Shown: piece by piece, positions 1 to 9,035 of the stretch | Numbering within the stretch: the stretch's first letter is position 1 | Layout: each line of letters opens with the position of its first letter | NCBI GenBank assembly: GCA_016933255.1 | Contig: JAFGBF010000007.1 | Coordinates: 1-64,000 of the forward strand | Source: Candidatus Krumholzibacteriota bacterium | Lineage (GTDB): Bacteria; Krumholzibacteriota; Krumholzibacteriia; Krumholzibacteriales; Krumholzibacteriaceae | Direction: 5' to 3' | DNA: 64,000 nucleotides | Translations under genes and position numbers: made by a program | Notes under the pieces: generated by a model | Told to the model about the DNA's origin: nothing | What the model saw: only the letters and a program-made list of their open reading frames with translations | The model's database searches: none

Positions 1-84
1 GACCCGCGGATATCAGCTTGATGATCGTCGGTAACTGTCCTCCTCTCGTTATCAAACTAACGGTTGACACCAGCCGGATCCATA

Positions 85-1164
85 TCACCTGATAAGCAGC
101 ATCTTGCCTGTCATCAGATCGATGCCTGACCTGATCGAATAGAAGTAGATCCCGCTTCCGGTTTTTGCCCCGTTGTCCCCTTTGCCGTCCCAGGGGACGC
201 TCAGCTCGGATCCTGTGACTGTTCCGTTAAAAAGGTTCCTTATCAGTCTTCCATTTACATCATATATCCTGATATCGACTTTCAGCTCCTCGGAAAGATT
301 TTCAAACCTGGTATTTATCACCGTCGCGGGATTGAACGGATTCGGGTAATTGGAAGCAGAAACGATCCTTCCCGGCACGGCGGACTCGCCGGACGAGGCC
401 AGATCAGAAGAAATCAGAGTCAAAAAGAATCTATCCAGCCCTCTTACCTCATCCGGCAGCTTAAGTTCACTGTTTTCGATCGTTCCTGATAAATTCGCTG
501 TCTCGGAACCGAACAGGTATCTGAAATCCTCTGCAAATATCTCCCTGGGCCTGTTCATATGGACGGAGTCATCTGTATATTCAGGATCGTCAAGGATCCC
601 CCGGAGCGAGAGGTATCTGTCCCATGCCCTCTCATCCAAATCAGGCATGAAACGGTTCTGGACACTATGGCCTATCTCGTGAGTGACAGTAAAGGCGGTG
701 ACCTCGGCTGAGACTTCAATTACTCCAGGAGAGAGAAATATCATCATTCCCGAGGAGGAACTGGTCGGTATATATCTTCTCGGCAGTGGAAGTACGAAGA
801 GATCTACTTCGACCGGTATCGAAACGCCCCTCATCTTGATATCTTCTATGGCTGAAAGGATCGCTTCTTCCCTCATCGGGTGGAACTCCCCGTCACCCTT
901 GTTCACGACAGCCGGATCCATGATATCGGTGATCAGAGAATAACCTGCGTGGCCGGGAGGATAAAAAACATATCTTCCATATTCATCAGGCCGGACCATC
1001 GTTTCGAGAATATATCCGGGAGAGTATAGATTGACGGAGATCCCGTTATCAAAGCGGAGAGTCACTGGGGAATCTTGCGCAAAAGATACCCCGGAAAAGA
1101 CAGCTGCGACTGCGAAAATCACGACTGCCATTATCACTAACTTATTGAATTTTAAAGGGTTCAA
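85..1164 (-). CDS. Secreted HExxH metalloprotease-like protein with FlgD-like C-terminal sorting domain
   Basis: Seen: a hydrophobic N-terminal segment ending in a plausible signal peptidase site (VSFA/QDS), an HEIGH motif near residues 162-166 and a downstream REIFAEDF segment (about 207-213) that could supply a third zinc ligand, as in gluzincin-type peptidases. From about residue 273 the protein begins NYPNPFNPAT and continues as a FlgD-like Ig fold of about 85 residues, the type of C-terminal domain used for secretion or surface sorting in FCB-group bacteria. Inferred role: exported zinc peptidase of unknown substrate. The longest frame starts at a GTG at 1188; I prefer the TTG at 1164 because AGGAAGG lies 7-8 bases before it and the signal peptide then has a normal length (359 aa). 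It stands alone, about 430 bp downstream of the Omp85-type gene. Confidence 0.72.
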   Translation of the reverse strand: MNPLKFNKLVIMAVVIFAVAAVFSGVSFAQDSPVTLRFDNGISVNLYSPGYILETMVRPDEYGRYVFYPPGHAGYSLITDIMDPAVVNKGDGEFHPMREEAILSAIEDIKMRGVSIPVEVDLFVLPLPRRYIPTSSSSGMMIFLSPGVIEVSAEVTAFTVTHEIGHSVQNRFMPDLDERAWDRYLSLRGILDDPEYTDDSVHMNRPREIFAEDFRYLFGSETANLSGTIENSELKLPDEVRGLDRFFLTLISSDLASSGESAVPGRIVSASNYPNPFNPATVINTRFENLSEELKVDIRIYDVNGRLIRNLFNGTVTGSELSVPWDGKGDNGAKTGSGIYFYSIRSGIDLMTGKMLLIR

Positions 1165-1593
1165 TAACACACCCTTCCTGTCTTCCACTCCATTTGGACT
1201 TAAACCCTGCAGATAAAGACTGCATCAGGTGTTCCCTGCAGCGAAGAATCAGGCGGTTCCAGTCAAAAAACAGGGTCCGGGCCGCCTGGACCTCGGAAGG
1301 ACAGGATCAGTGATTAGCTTTTATCTTATTTGGTTTCAGCGAGATAGACGATTAATCCTTACAAATCAGAGAACTCGGCAGATATACGGAAAATATCATG
1401 TAACTCGTTTTTTACCAGGAGACTTACGTGGAAGAAACTTCGGTTTTGGGGAAATTCCCGCTATGCATCGAGGGAGGCAAATATTGGTCAGATTGATATC
1501 TTTATAATCATCAATAGGTTAAATCATATTATCAGTATGCGTAAATATACCCACAGGCCGTCCGCAGCGAACTGTTTCAGCTGCGCCTGCTGT
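1165..1593. other. Intergenic region, no gene recognised
   Basis: About 430 bases between two minus-strand genes. Short frames exist on the plus strand but lack a convincing ribosome site and family resemblance. A 6-bp inverted repeat (CGCAGC/GCTGCG, about 1563-1585) sits next to the stop of the upstream gene but has no T-run, so I do not call it a terminator. The stretch presumably holds the promoter of the metalloprotease-like gene; I see no clear -35/-10 pair. Confidence 0.4.
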
Positions 1594-3093
1594 TTAAAAC
1601 TGCTTATTGGTCGTAATAAAAAAGGTCGGCGTCTCTCCCTGGCAAAAGGCCCACTCTATCCGGATCAGATCCTGGAAAGGCGAGAGGATCTCGAAACCAA
1701 ATCCTCCGGAAGAGAGAAATCTCGAGTCGTCAAGGTCCCTGAACGAACTCACCAAAGTGCCATTATCCATAAAAGCGACTCCGTTTACCGCGAGATCGAA
1801 CCTGCCGATAAAGGGAAATCTGAATACGGACGGTCCGAATACAGGCCTTCTCCACTGGATCGAACCGATCACCCTGAGCCTTCCCCCTTCATCTCCCCTG
1901 TATCCTCTAAGCTCGTTCTTGCCGCCGAGCCTCATGTTGTAGAAAGACGAAAGATCCCCGTCGCGGTTTTCAATATCTACAGCCGCTATCAAAGAACCCA
2001 GGTTCAGTACCGGTTGATAGAGATTGCTTATGAATCTGTAGAAGGTAAACCGCTGCGCATATCCGTCGATCGTCGAAAACCTGTTGACTCCTACCGCGGC
2101 ATAATACCCATCGAGAGGAGCGATAATATTATCTCTGCTGTCATAAGAAATGTTCAATCCGAAGGAGATCAGAGTTTGACTTATCCAGTCTCCGTCCGGA
2201 TCCGCTGAATCATCATCTATCGATAATCTCGAAAGTCTTCCCTCCAGTCCGATACTTGGGGATAACCATATCTGCCTGACTCTGCTGTCGGTCAGCGGAA
2301 AACCGACCATCACCCTTCCCTCGTTGCGTTCCTTTATATAATCTATGTAATCAGGAGGTTCGAGCCTGAGATAATTGTACACGCCGGCAAAGAGCCGCAT
2401 CCTGCGCCCCGCTGCCCAGGGAGAATACCAGCCGATACCTCCTCCGCGTTCTTTTGTGGGACGTTCCTCGTATGTCATCAGAATATCTTCCCCGGCACCC
2501 CTGAAGTTCTTTATCCTCCACCTTACCCCATAGCTCATTCCCTTATCGAAATCGTAATCTACAAGAGGAAGGGGATATTTCATAAACAGCCGGGGGCGTT
2601 CTTCGACGTTGACGATCAATCTGCACCGCTCCGCCCCGATCTGTTCGACAGTGATATCCACGACGGAAAAGAACCCAAGACCTCTTAGATATGAATCATC
2701 CCTGTACAGGATCTCATCATCAAGGCGGGAACCTATCCGGCTTGCCATCTCCCTTATGATCGTCTCAGGTCTTGTATTCCTGTTTCCAGTGACGATTATA
2801 GTGTCTATGACATTTCCCATACAGGGGGTCATCTTTTCCCTGAATTCGGCCCGATCCAGCGACGACTCGCCAGAGTCAGCCGAAAAGCCGCCGAACCCGA
2901 GTTTTCTCGCAAGATTATCCAGCATACTGCTCGATCCGCTGCCGGCCTTTTCATCTGATTCTTTCTCACCGGCTGAGGATATGCCGCCGCGCAGTTCTCC
3001 GGAAACGAGATCACCCGGAGAGATTAATATCGACAGGAAGATACACAGGATGAGGGATTTCTTGAATGTCAAAAGCTCAGGCTCCAGCTCCAT
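1594..3093 (-). CDS. BamA/TamA-like Omp85 outer-membrane protein
   Basis: The 499-residue protein has an N-terminal signal segment (about 8-32), a low-complexity Ser/Gly/Glu linker, a single POTRA-like module (about 95-166, beginning VIDTIIVTGNRNTRPETI) and a C-terminal 16-strand-type barrel (about 170-499) ending in Phe. The ELRGYRGDEGG segment near 393-404 matches the conserved (V/L)RG(F/Y) motif of the Omp85 loop-6 region. Omp85 proteins insert or export proteins or lipids at the outer membrane. With one recognisable POTRA instead of five it is not a canonical BamA; it is closer to short single-POTRA surface-antigen (D15) proteins. It is isolated from lpx or skp genes, so its client is unknown. 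The ATG at 3093 has a weak ribosome site; a TTG seven codons inside is an alternative start. Confidence 0.8.
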   Translation of the reverse strand: MELEPELLTFKKSLILCIFLSILISPGDLVSGELRGGISSAGEKESDEKAGSGSSSMLDNLARKLGFGGFSADSGESSLDRAEFREKMTPCMGNVIDTIIVTGNRNTRPETIIREMASRIGSRLDDEILYRDDSYLRGLGFFSVVDITVEQIGAERCRLIVNVEERPRLFMKYPLPLVDYDFDKGMSYGVRWRIKNFRGAGEDILMTYEERPTKERGGGIGWYSPWAAGRRMRLFAGVYNYLRLEPPDYIDYIKERNEGRVMVGFPLTDSRVRQIWLSPSIGLEGRLSRLSIDDDSADPDGDWISQTLISFGLNISYDSRDNIIAPLDGYYAAVGVNRFSTIDGYAQRFTFYRFISNLYQPVLNLGSLIAAVDIENRDGDLSSFYNMRLGGKNELRGYRGDEGGRLRVIGSIQWRRPVFGPSVFRFPFIGRFDLAVNGVAFMDNGTLVSSFRDLDDSRFLSSGGFGFEILSPFQDLIRIEWAFCQGETPTFFITTNKQF

Positions 3094-3159
3094 ATTTCCA
3101 AAGGTTGACTAAACACCTTAAGATAATAAGGAGCAGGGCCGCTGTAAAGGACTACATTC

Positions 3160-4491
3160 CTACTCGGGTTCCGGAAGCGATCTCCTGGCGCCGTATGAGA
3201 TCTGGCCCATCTTAGAGAGGACAAACGCCCCTACCCCGGCAAAGAGAGCGAGGAAATTCAGGAATGCACTCATGCTTTTCAATATGACCCTCGCAGGAAG
3301 AAAATATGGAGCAAACCACATCATGCTGGCCAGAAGTCCCAGGATCATGAGCGCGAAGAGCCCTATGATGCCATGTACGAAGATGGAATCATTATCTATA
3401 TTGAATTTTTTCACTATAAAGCGGCCCAGCGCCAGCGCGCTGACAAAATACCCTACAAGAATCAGAGCCGCAAAAGAAAGAACGAGAAGAATAGCGACCG
3501 GGATGCCGATTATCGTGATGCTGAGGATCGCTCCGACCAGACCGACTACCAGCCCGCCCACAAACAATACCAGGATCCCCACGCCGAGCGATTTGAAGAA
3601 AGATTCGAAGATATATTCGGAGGACCGGCGGATCCTGTCGGGAAGAAAATATAGAATGATCAGCAGAAGCAGTGCTCCGACTATAAAGGCGATAAATTTC
3701 GATATAGCACGGAAGATACCACCGCCGAAAGCGAAGAAGGGGACAGTCATCGGAGAACGGTTGCCCCATACCTCGACCGTTTCGCCCCTTACCCGGGCAT
3801 CAGGATCCTCATCCAGAGTGCCGAGTACCGATACGACCTCTCCGTTGACGATCGCCGACGGTCCTATCTTTACATCGCCCAGAATAGAGACTACATCCCC
3901 GGTAACTTTCCCGTCGATCTCGATATTTCCGAAGAACACAACGACATCCCCCCGCACAAGCTCATTTCTGCCGATATGGACTTCATCCCCGAAAAGGACG
4001 ATATCCTTGCTTCTTATGACCTTGAAATCCCTGTCCTCGATATTAAGAAAGTTGAAATCGTCACTTCCCGTAAAATCATTCATATCGTCGAGGTCTATCT
4101 CTATCCCTTCGATATCATCAAAGGCCTTTTCAAGTCCTTTCGATATCCTTTCCTTGTCTATATCGAGAAGTATCTCCTCCCCGTCGCTGGAACCCAGTTT
4201 GACCCCTTTGTCAGAGATCGATATCCTGAGGTTCTTCTTTTTTTCGGCGTCCTCTTTTTTCTTTTCCGACTTGTATTTTTTTATCTCGACATCACTGTCT
4301 TTTTCGTCTCTTGCAGCCTTTTCCTTTGTTGCCAGAGAATCTTCTCCGGCTTCCTGCTGACAGACCGCATGTTTGACAGGTACAGTAATAGCCTTCAGGA
4401 GAGTCCCGGCAACATTGTTAAAACTCAGAAGAAAAACCATGCAGCCGATCTGAATCGATTTCATCACGAATATGCTAAATAATTCCAACAT
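3160..4491 (-). CDS. Bactofilin-like polymer-forming domain protein with C-terminal membrane segments
   Basis: Seen in 443 residues: an N-terminal hydrophobic segment (about 10-35), a Lys/Glu/Asp-rich stretch (50-90), a short-repeat beta-helix region (about 158-245: GDVVVFFGNIEIDGKVTGDV and similar hexad-like repeats) as in bactofilin/polymer-forming cytoskeletal proteins, then about five hydrophobic helices (263-283, 301-324, 325-350, 372-390, 407-425). Bactofilins form filaments; here the repeat domain is tethered to a polytopic membrane part, so it is probably an envelope organiser or stress effector, not a free filament. The start at 4491 is supported by AAGGAG six bases upstream and overlaps the anti-sigma stop by 17 bases, placing it as last gene of the ECF sigma operon. 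The specific function is inferred only from context. Confidence 0.7.
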   Translation of the reverse strand: MLELFSIFVMKSIQIGCMVFLLSFNNVAGTLLKAITVPVKHAVCQQEAGEDSLATKEKAARDEKDSDVEIKKYKSEKKKEDAEKKKNLRISISDKGVKLGSSDGEEILLDIDKERISKGLEKAFDDIEGIEIDLDDMNDFTGSDDFNFLNIEDRDFKVIRSKDIVLFGDEVHIGRNELVRGDVVVFFGNIEIDGKVTGDVVSILGDVKIGPSAIVNGEVVSVLGTLDEDPDARVRGETVEVWGNRSPMTVPFFAFGGGIFRAISKFIAFIVGALLLLIILYFLPDRIRRSSEYIFESFFKSLGVGILVLFVGGLVVGLVGAILSITIIGIPVAILLVLSFAALILVGYFVSALALGRFIVKKFNIDNDSIFVHGIIGLFALMILGLLASMMWFAPYFLPARVILKSMSAFLNFLALFAGVGAFVLSKMGQISYGARRSLPEPE

Positions 4492-5122
4492 GTGTCTCTC
4501 CTTTTCTCCAAGCCATCCTCGTCATCCTGATGATCAGGTAGAGGCTAAGGACTGTCGCCAGTATTCCAATTATTAAATATCCAGCCGAAATACCTTCCGT
4601 CTGTCTTTGCAGGGTCTTGACAAGAAGCCTTCCGGCAACCCGGTATTCCTGCAGCGAATTGAGATAATGCGTTATTATCGCCGGATCCTCAATCGCTCTC
4701 CTGATCAAATAGATCCCGGAAGCGCCGATTCCGATGATTTTTCTCATCGCAAATGCGAAGGTTGCAAGTATAGGTGTGTATACAGCGACGAAAAGCCCGA
4801 ATACAGCTGCAATCGCGCCGGTTACACGAAGCGGAGTCGGCAGTCTGTTCCACCCGCTTCTGACCGATATCCAGGCCTTCCTGGCCGCACCGACCTTATA
4901 CCGGGCCACATCGACATGGAGCATCACATTCCGGTTGAACTGTTCAGATGGTTCAAACAGCTCAATACCATCGAGCGCGGCAAGGACGGCCGAGTATTCC
5001 CTGTCGAGCTTTCCGCACTCCTTGCATTCCACGGCATGATTCTCATACTCAGCGTTTCCGGCCGGATCGAGCTCACCATCGTAATATTTCTGTATAAGCA
5101 TTTTAAAAAGATGACACTTCAT
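4475..5122 (-). CDS. Putative anti-sigma factor, zf-HC2 domain
   Basis: The N-terminus carries the zinc-binding anti-sigma pattern: Cys3, then His29-x3-Cys33-x2-Cys36 (HAVECKEC). Hydrophobic segments follow at about 98-125 and 178-199, so the sensor part is in the membrane. Anti-sigma factors of this class hold an ECF sigma factor inactive until an envelope signal is received. Its partner would be the sigma factor encoded at 6232-6837, but a DUF4097 gene lies between them, which is unusual since the pair is normally adjacent. The intergenic gap to the DUF4097 stop is 6 bases, so it is part of the same transcript. Confidence 0.82.
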   Translation of the reverse strand: MKCHLFKMLIQKYYDGELDPAGNAEYENHAVECKECGKLDREYSAVLAALDGIELFEPSEQFNRNVMLHVDVARYKVGAARKAWISVRSGWNRLPTPLRVTGAIAAVFGLFVAVYTPILATFAFAMRKIIGIGASGIYLIRRAIEDPAIITHYLNSLQEYRVAGRLLVKTLQRQTEGISAGYLIIGILATVLSLYLIIRMTRMAWRKGETHVGII

Positions 5123-5128
5123 CAGATT

Positions 5129-6235
5129 CTACTCCCCGGGTTCCTCGATAGTAATATCACCGCTTGCTGATTCAAGAAACACTTTTGTCTTACCTCCGCG
5201 GACTATCCCATATATGCTGTTTCTCGCGACTTTTTTAAGATCCAGAGGAAGGTCGACATTGATCGTCCCGGACGTAGTCCCTACTTTCAGGACATACCCG
5301 CCCTCCATGATCTCAAGGAATCTCAGTACTATCTCACCGCTTGAAGAGGTGATCTTGTAATTATTATCCCCTTCAGGAACGGCCCTTAACAAAATATCGC
5401 CGCTCGCGGTAGACGCGTCGACCGACCCCCTGACATCGATGAAATCCGCTTCGGCATTCACTCCCCGATACTCTATTCCTCCGACTCCATCGACTACTAT
5501 GGAACCGTATCCTATATCAGCCGCCAGGTTCCCGCCTATACGCAGGAGTTTTATTTTTCCGGAAGTCAGTCCGCTATGCACATCTCCGCCGATATTCTTG
5601 GCGATGATCATGCCGTTGGTCACTTTTAGAACGGCATTCCCCGATATCTTTACAGCTTCGATCTTCCCGCTTGTGACGCTGACTTCGATATCTCCGTCAA
5701 TATTTTTAAGGTTGGCGTTTCCGTTTGAGACAGACACAGTTGCGTTTGCTCCGATATCTGTCAGAATCACCGAACCGTTCGCCGTAGTAGCCACAGCCTC
5801 AAAACCTTTTGGTACAACCAGGGTCATTTCCATCGTCATCTTCGGATGCTTGTCGATGACCATCGAGAGAAGACTGCGTTTGGTTTTGAACTTCTTGGGG
5901 AAAAGAGCCTCTATCCTCAGGATATCGTCTTTTCTCGAGATCTCGACCTCCATAAGGGAAGCTATCTTCCTCGCCTGGTCTTCATCCTCGGTATAAGCGG
6001 TCTTCACGACCTTGAGATAGATACCGGACCTTCCATCTTCTCCGGTAACAGATATATTACCGTTGATCCCTTCTATTACGATCACCCTTGCTTCGCCGGA
6101 TTCTATTTCTCTTTCTATAGTTTCGACGTGTGATACTCCGGACTCCGCCGCAGCTACATTCAGCAAAACGATCCCCACTGCAAGGGCTGCTGCCAGTATC
6201 CTGTCTTTCCTTCTATTTCGATCTGATTTTATCAT
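5129..6235 (-). CDS. DUF4097-family exported beta-strand repeat protein
   Basis: 368 residues with a basic N-terminus, one hydrophobic export segment (13-31) and a long run of short beta repeats of the form ISVTG / VILTDIGANATVSVSNGNAN / LKNIDGDIEVSVTSGKIEAV, typical of DUF4097 (putative adhesin, right- or left-handed beta-helix). It begins by ATGA overlap with the sigma-factor stop, so it is translationally coupled to it. DUF4097 proteins frequently sit next to ECF sigma/anti-sigma pairs or bactofilin-like genes; here both occur in one operon. A role as envelope sensor or extracytoplasmic effector is inference. No catalytic motif is visible. Confidence 0.78.
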   Translation of the reverse strand: MIKSDRNRRKDRILAAALAVGIVLLNVAAAESGVSHVETIEREIESGEARVIVIEGINGNISVTGEDGRSGIYLKVVKTAYTEDEDQARKIASLMEVEISRKDDILRIEALFPKKFKTKRSLLSMVIDKHPKMTMEMTLVVPKGFEAVATTANGSVILTDIGANATVSVSNGNANLKNIDGDIEVSVTSGKIEAVKISGNAVLKVTNGMIIAKNIGGDVHSGLTSGKIKLLRIGGNLAADIGYGSIVVDGVGGIEYRGVNAEADFIDVRGSVDASTASGDILLRAVPEGDNNYKITSSSGEIVLRFLEIMEGGYVLKVGTTSGTINVDLPLDLKKVARNSIYGIVRGGKTKVFLESASGDITIEEPGE

Positions 6236-6837
6236 AACGGATCACCTTCTACAGTTCCGATCTCTCCTATGAATCCTTTTTCCATAAAAACCTGCTTGAT
6301 CATATTCCTCGCCCTGTGAATCCGTGCTTTCACTGTTCCGAGAGGAATCCCGAGATTTTCCGATATCTCTCCGTATGACAGGTCTTCCTGATGCCTCAGG
6401 ATGACTATTATCCTGTAATGCTCCGGAAGATCCGCTATTGCCTGATTCAACACTTCCATCATCTCCCTGTTTTCAAGTTCCCGGTCAGGGTCGACCGTAT
6501 CGGCCGGCAACTGACGGGACATCTCACCATCCGAGCCGGATACGGGTTCATCAAGAGAATAAATATTCTTTTTTCTCCTGCGGATAAAATCGATACAAAG
6601 GTTCGACGTGATCCTGTACAACCAGCTTGAAAACGGGTACAACGGGTTATATCTGTCAAGAACGTTGAAAGTCCTGATAAATACTTCCTGAGCAAGATCT
6701 TCGGCATCCGAATGATTCTTGACCATCCGCAGGCAGATGCTGAATACAGGACTTCTGTATTTCGTAAGGAGTTCTTCAAAAGCCTTCTCATCTCCCTCCA
6801 GACAACGTTCGACCAGAATTGCATCTTCGCGTTTCAA
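6232..6837 (-). CDS. ECF-type RNA polymerase sigma factor
   Basis: 201 residues with sigma region 2 (DAEDLAQEVFIRTF, about 45-58, and FSSWLYRITSNLCIDFIRRRK-type -10 recognition helix, about 68-88) and region 4 (LPEHYRIIVILRHQ followed by SYGEISENLGIPLGTVKARIHRAR, about 136-178). No region 1.1 or 3, so it is a group 4 (ECF, RpoE-like) sigma factor. The start is TTG at 6837, with AAGGTG eight bases upstream. A perfect 10-bp inverted repeat lies 24-51 bases upstream. It heads an operon with a DUF4097 protein, the probable anti-sigma factor and a bactofilin-like protein, which are the likely regulon core. Autoregulation is usual for this class but is not shown here. Confidence 0.93.
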   Translation of the reverse strand: MKREDAILVERCLEGDEKAFEELLTKYRSPVFSICLRMVKNHSDAEDLAQEVFIRTFNVLDRYNPLYPFSSWLYRITSNLCIDFIRRRKKNIYSLDEPVSGSDGEMSRQLPADTVDPDRELENREMMEVLNQAIADLPEHYRIIVILRHQEDLSYGEISENLGIPLGTVKARIHRARNMIKQVFMEKGFIGEIGTVEGDPL

Positions 6838-6860
6838 CGTCTACACCTTCATTACGTTAC

Positions 6861-6888
6861 TGTATTAAGAATGTTTCGTCTTAATACA
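6861..6888. promoter_or_regulatory. Perfect inverted repeat upstream of the ECF sigma gene
   Basis: TGTATTAAGA (6861-6870) and TCTTAATACA (6879-6888) are exact reverse complements around an 8-base spacer. It lies 24 bases before the TTG start of the sigma gene, so it may be an operator or a 5'-leader hairpin of that operon. A short T-run follows on the plus strand, but the stem is AT-rich and no plus-strand gene ends here, so a terminator role is unlikely. Confidence 0.5.
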
Positions 6889-7024
6889 TCTTTTTACATA
6901 TTCTTTCCGCCAAACAGCAAAAAAGATAGCAGGATAATGGAAAAGTGAAAAGACGAATATTATCGCCCCCGGAGGAAACTGTGATCCGCCTGGCCGATCG
7001 ACCCTTTCGCGCGATTAATTATAC

Positions 7025-8407
<1,383 letters not shown>

Positions 8408-8434
8408 CAAAGGTGATGAGCGACTGGAGGAAAG

Positions 8435-8836
8435 ATGAAATCTCTCTGGGGACAGGGAAACCAGTATCTTAGGGTAAAACGGAATGACCTGGAGATCAGC
8501 ACGAAATTCACCCGGGTGGTCCTTGTCGGCGTCCTGATCCTTATAAGCGCGATCTTTCTCGCCAGCGATGTCGGCCTCTGGCACCTCTGGAGATCAGAGG
8601 TGAAGATGAAGGCGCTGGAAACCGAGATCGAGGCCCTCACTGTCGAGACAGATTATCTCAAGACGACGATAGATGAACTGCAGACAAATCCTTTCATGAT
8701 AGAGAAGATCGCAAGGGAACGTTACGGATACCTCAGGCCGGGAGACAGAGTCTACAGGATAATCCCTCTCTCTACCGATCAAGAAAACTCAGCTATTTCA
8801 ACAACTCCTCTTGACATCAACGGAGCAACTGAATAA
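8435..8836 (+). CDS. FtsB/DivIC-like septum formation initiator protein
   Basis: 133 residues: short cytoplasmic N-terminus, one transmembrane helix (about 27-47), a heptad-type coiled coil (about 54-85) and the conserved post-coil block IARERYGYLRPGDRVYRI (about 91-108). This is the architecture of FtsB/DivIC proteins, which bind FtsL and FtsQ/DivIB at the division septum. The N-terminal 25 residues before the helix are longer than in E. coli FtsB, more like DivIC. Location directly after eno is a common arrangement for this family and supports the call. Confidence 0.85.
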   Translation: MKSLWGQGNQYLRVKRNDLEISTKFTRVVLVGVLILISAIFLASDVGLWHLWRSEVKMKALETEIEALTVETDYLKTTIDELQTNPFMIEKIARERYGYLRPGDRVYRIIPLSTDQENSAISTTPLDINGATE

Positions 8837-8854
8837 TATTGGGTTTGAAAATGA

Positions 8855-8931
<77 letters not shown>

Positions 8932-9035
8932 TATAAAAGGCGGTTTCCCGGTTTCCATAATGAATGGGATCGGGAATTGTCTTATCCGGGCCAAAGAGAT
9001 ATTCTATTCCAGAGAAAGAAACGCAAGGAAGAGGC

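Noticed and set aside
1-84. GAGGAGG on the minus strand near 41-47 followed by a possible open frame leaving the window
   Set aside because: No ATG, GTG or TTG at proper spacing; too short to support a gene.
1229-1507. 92-codon plus-strand frame
   Set aside because: No ribosome site, no recognisable protein features, opposite to the surrounding genes; treated as non-coding.
6861-6888. Inverted repeat as a plus-strand terminator
   Set aside because: AT-rich stem and no gene ends upstream on that strand; more likely an operator or leader hairpin.
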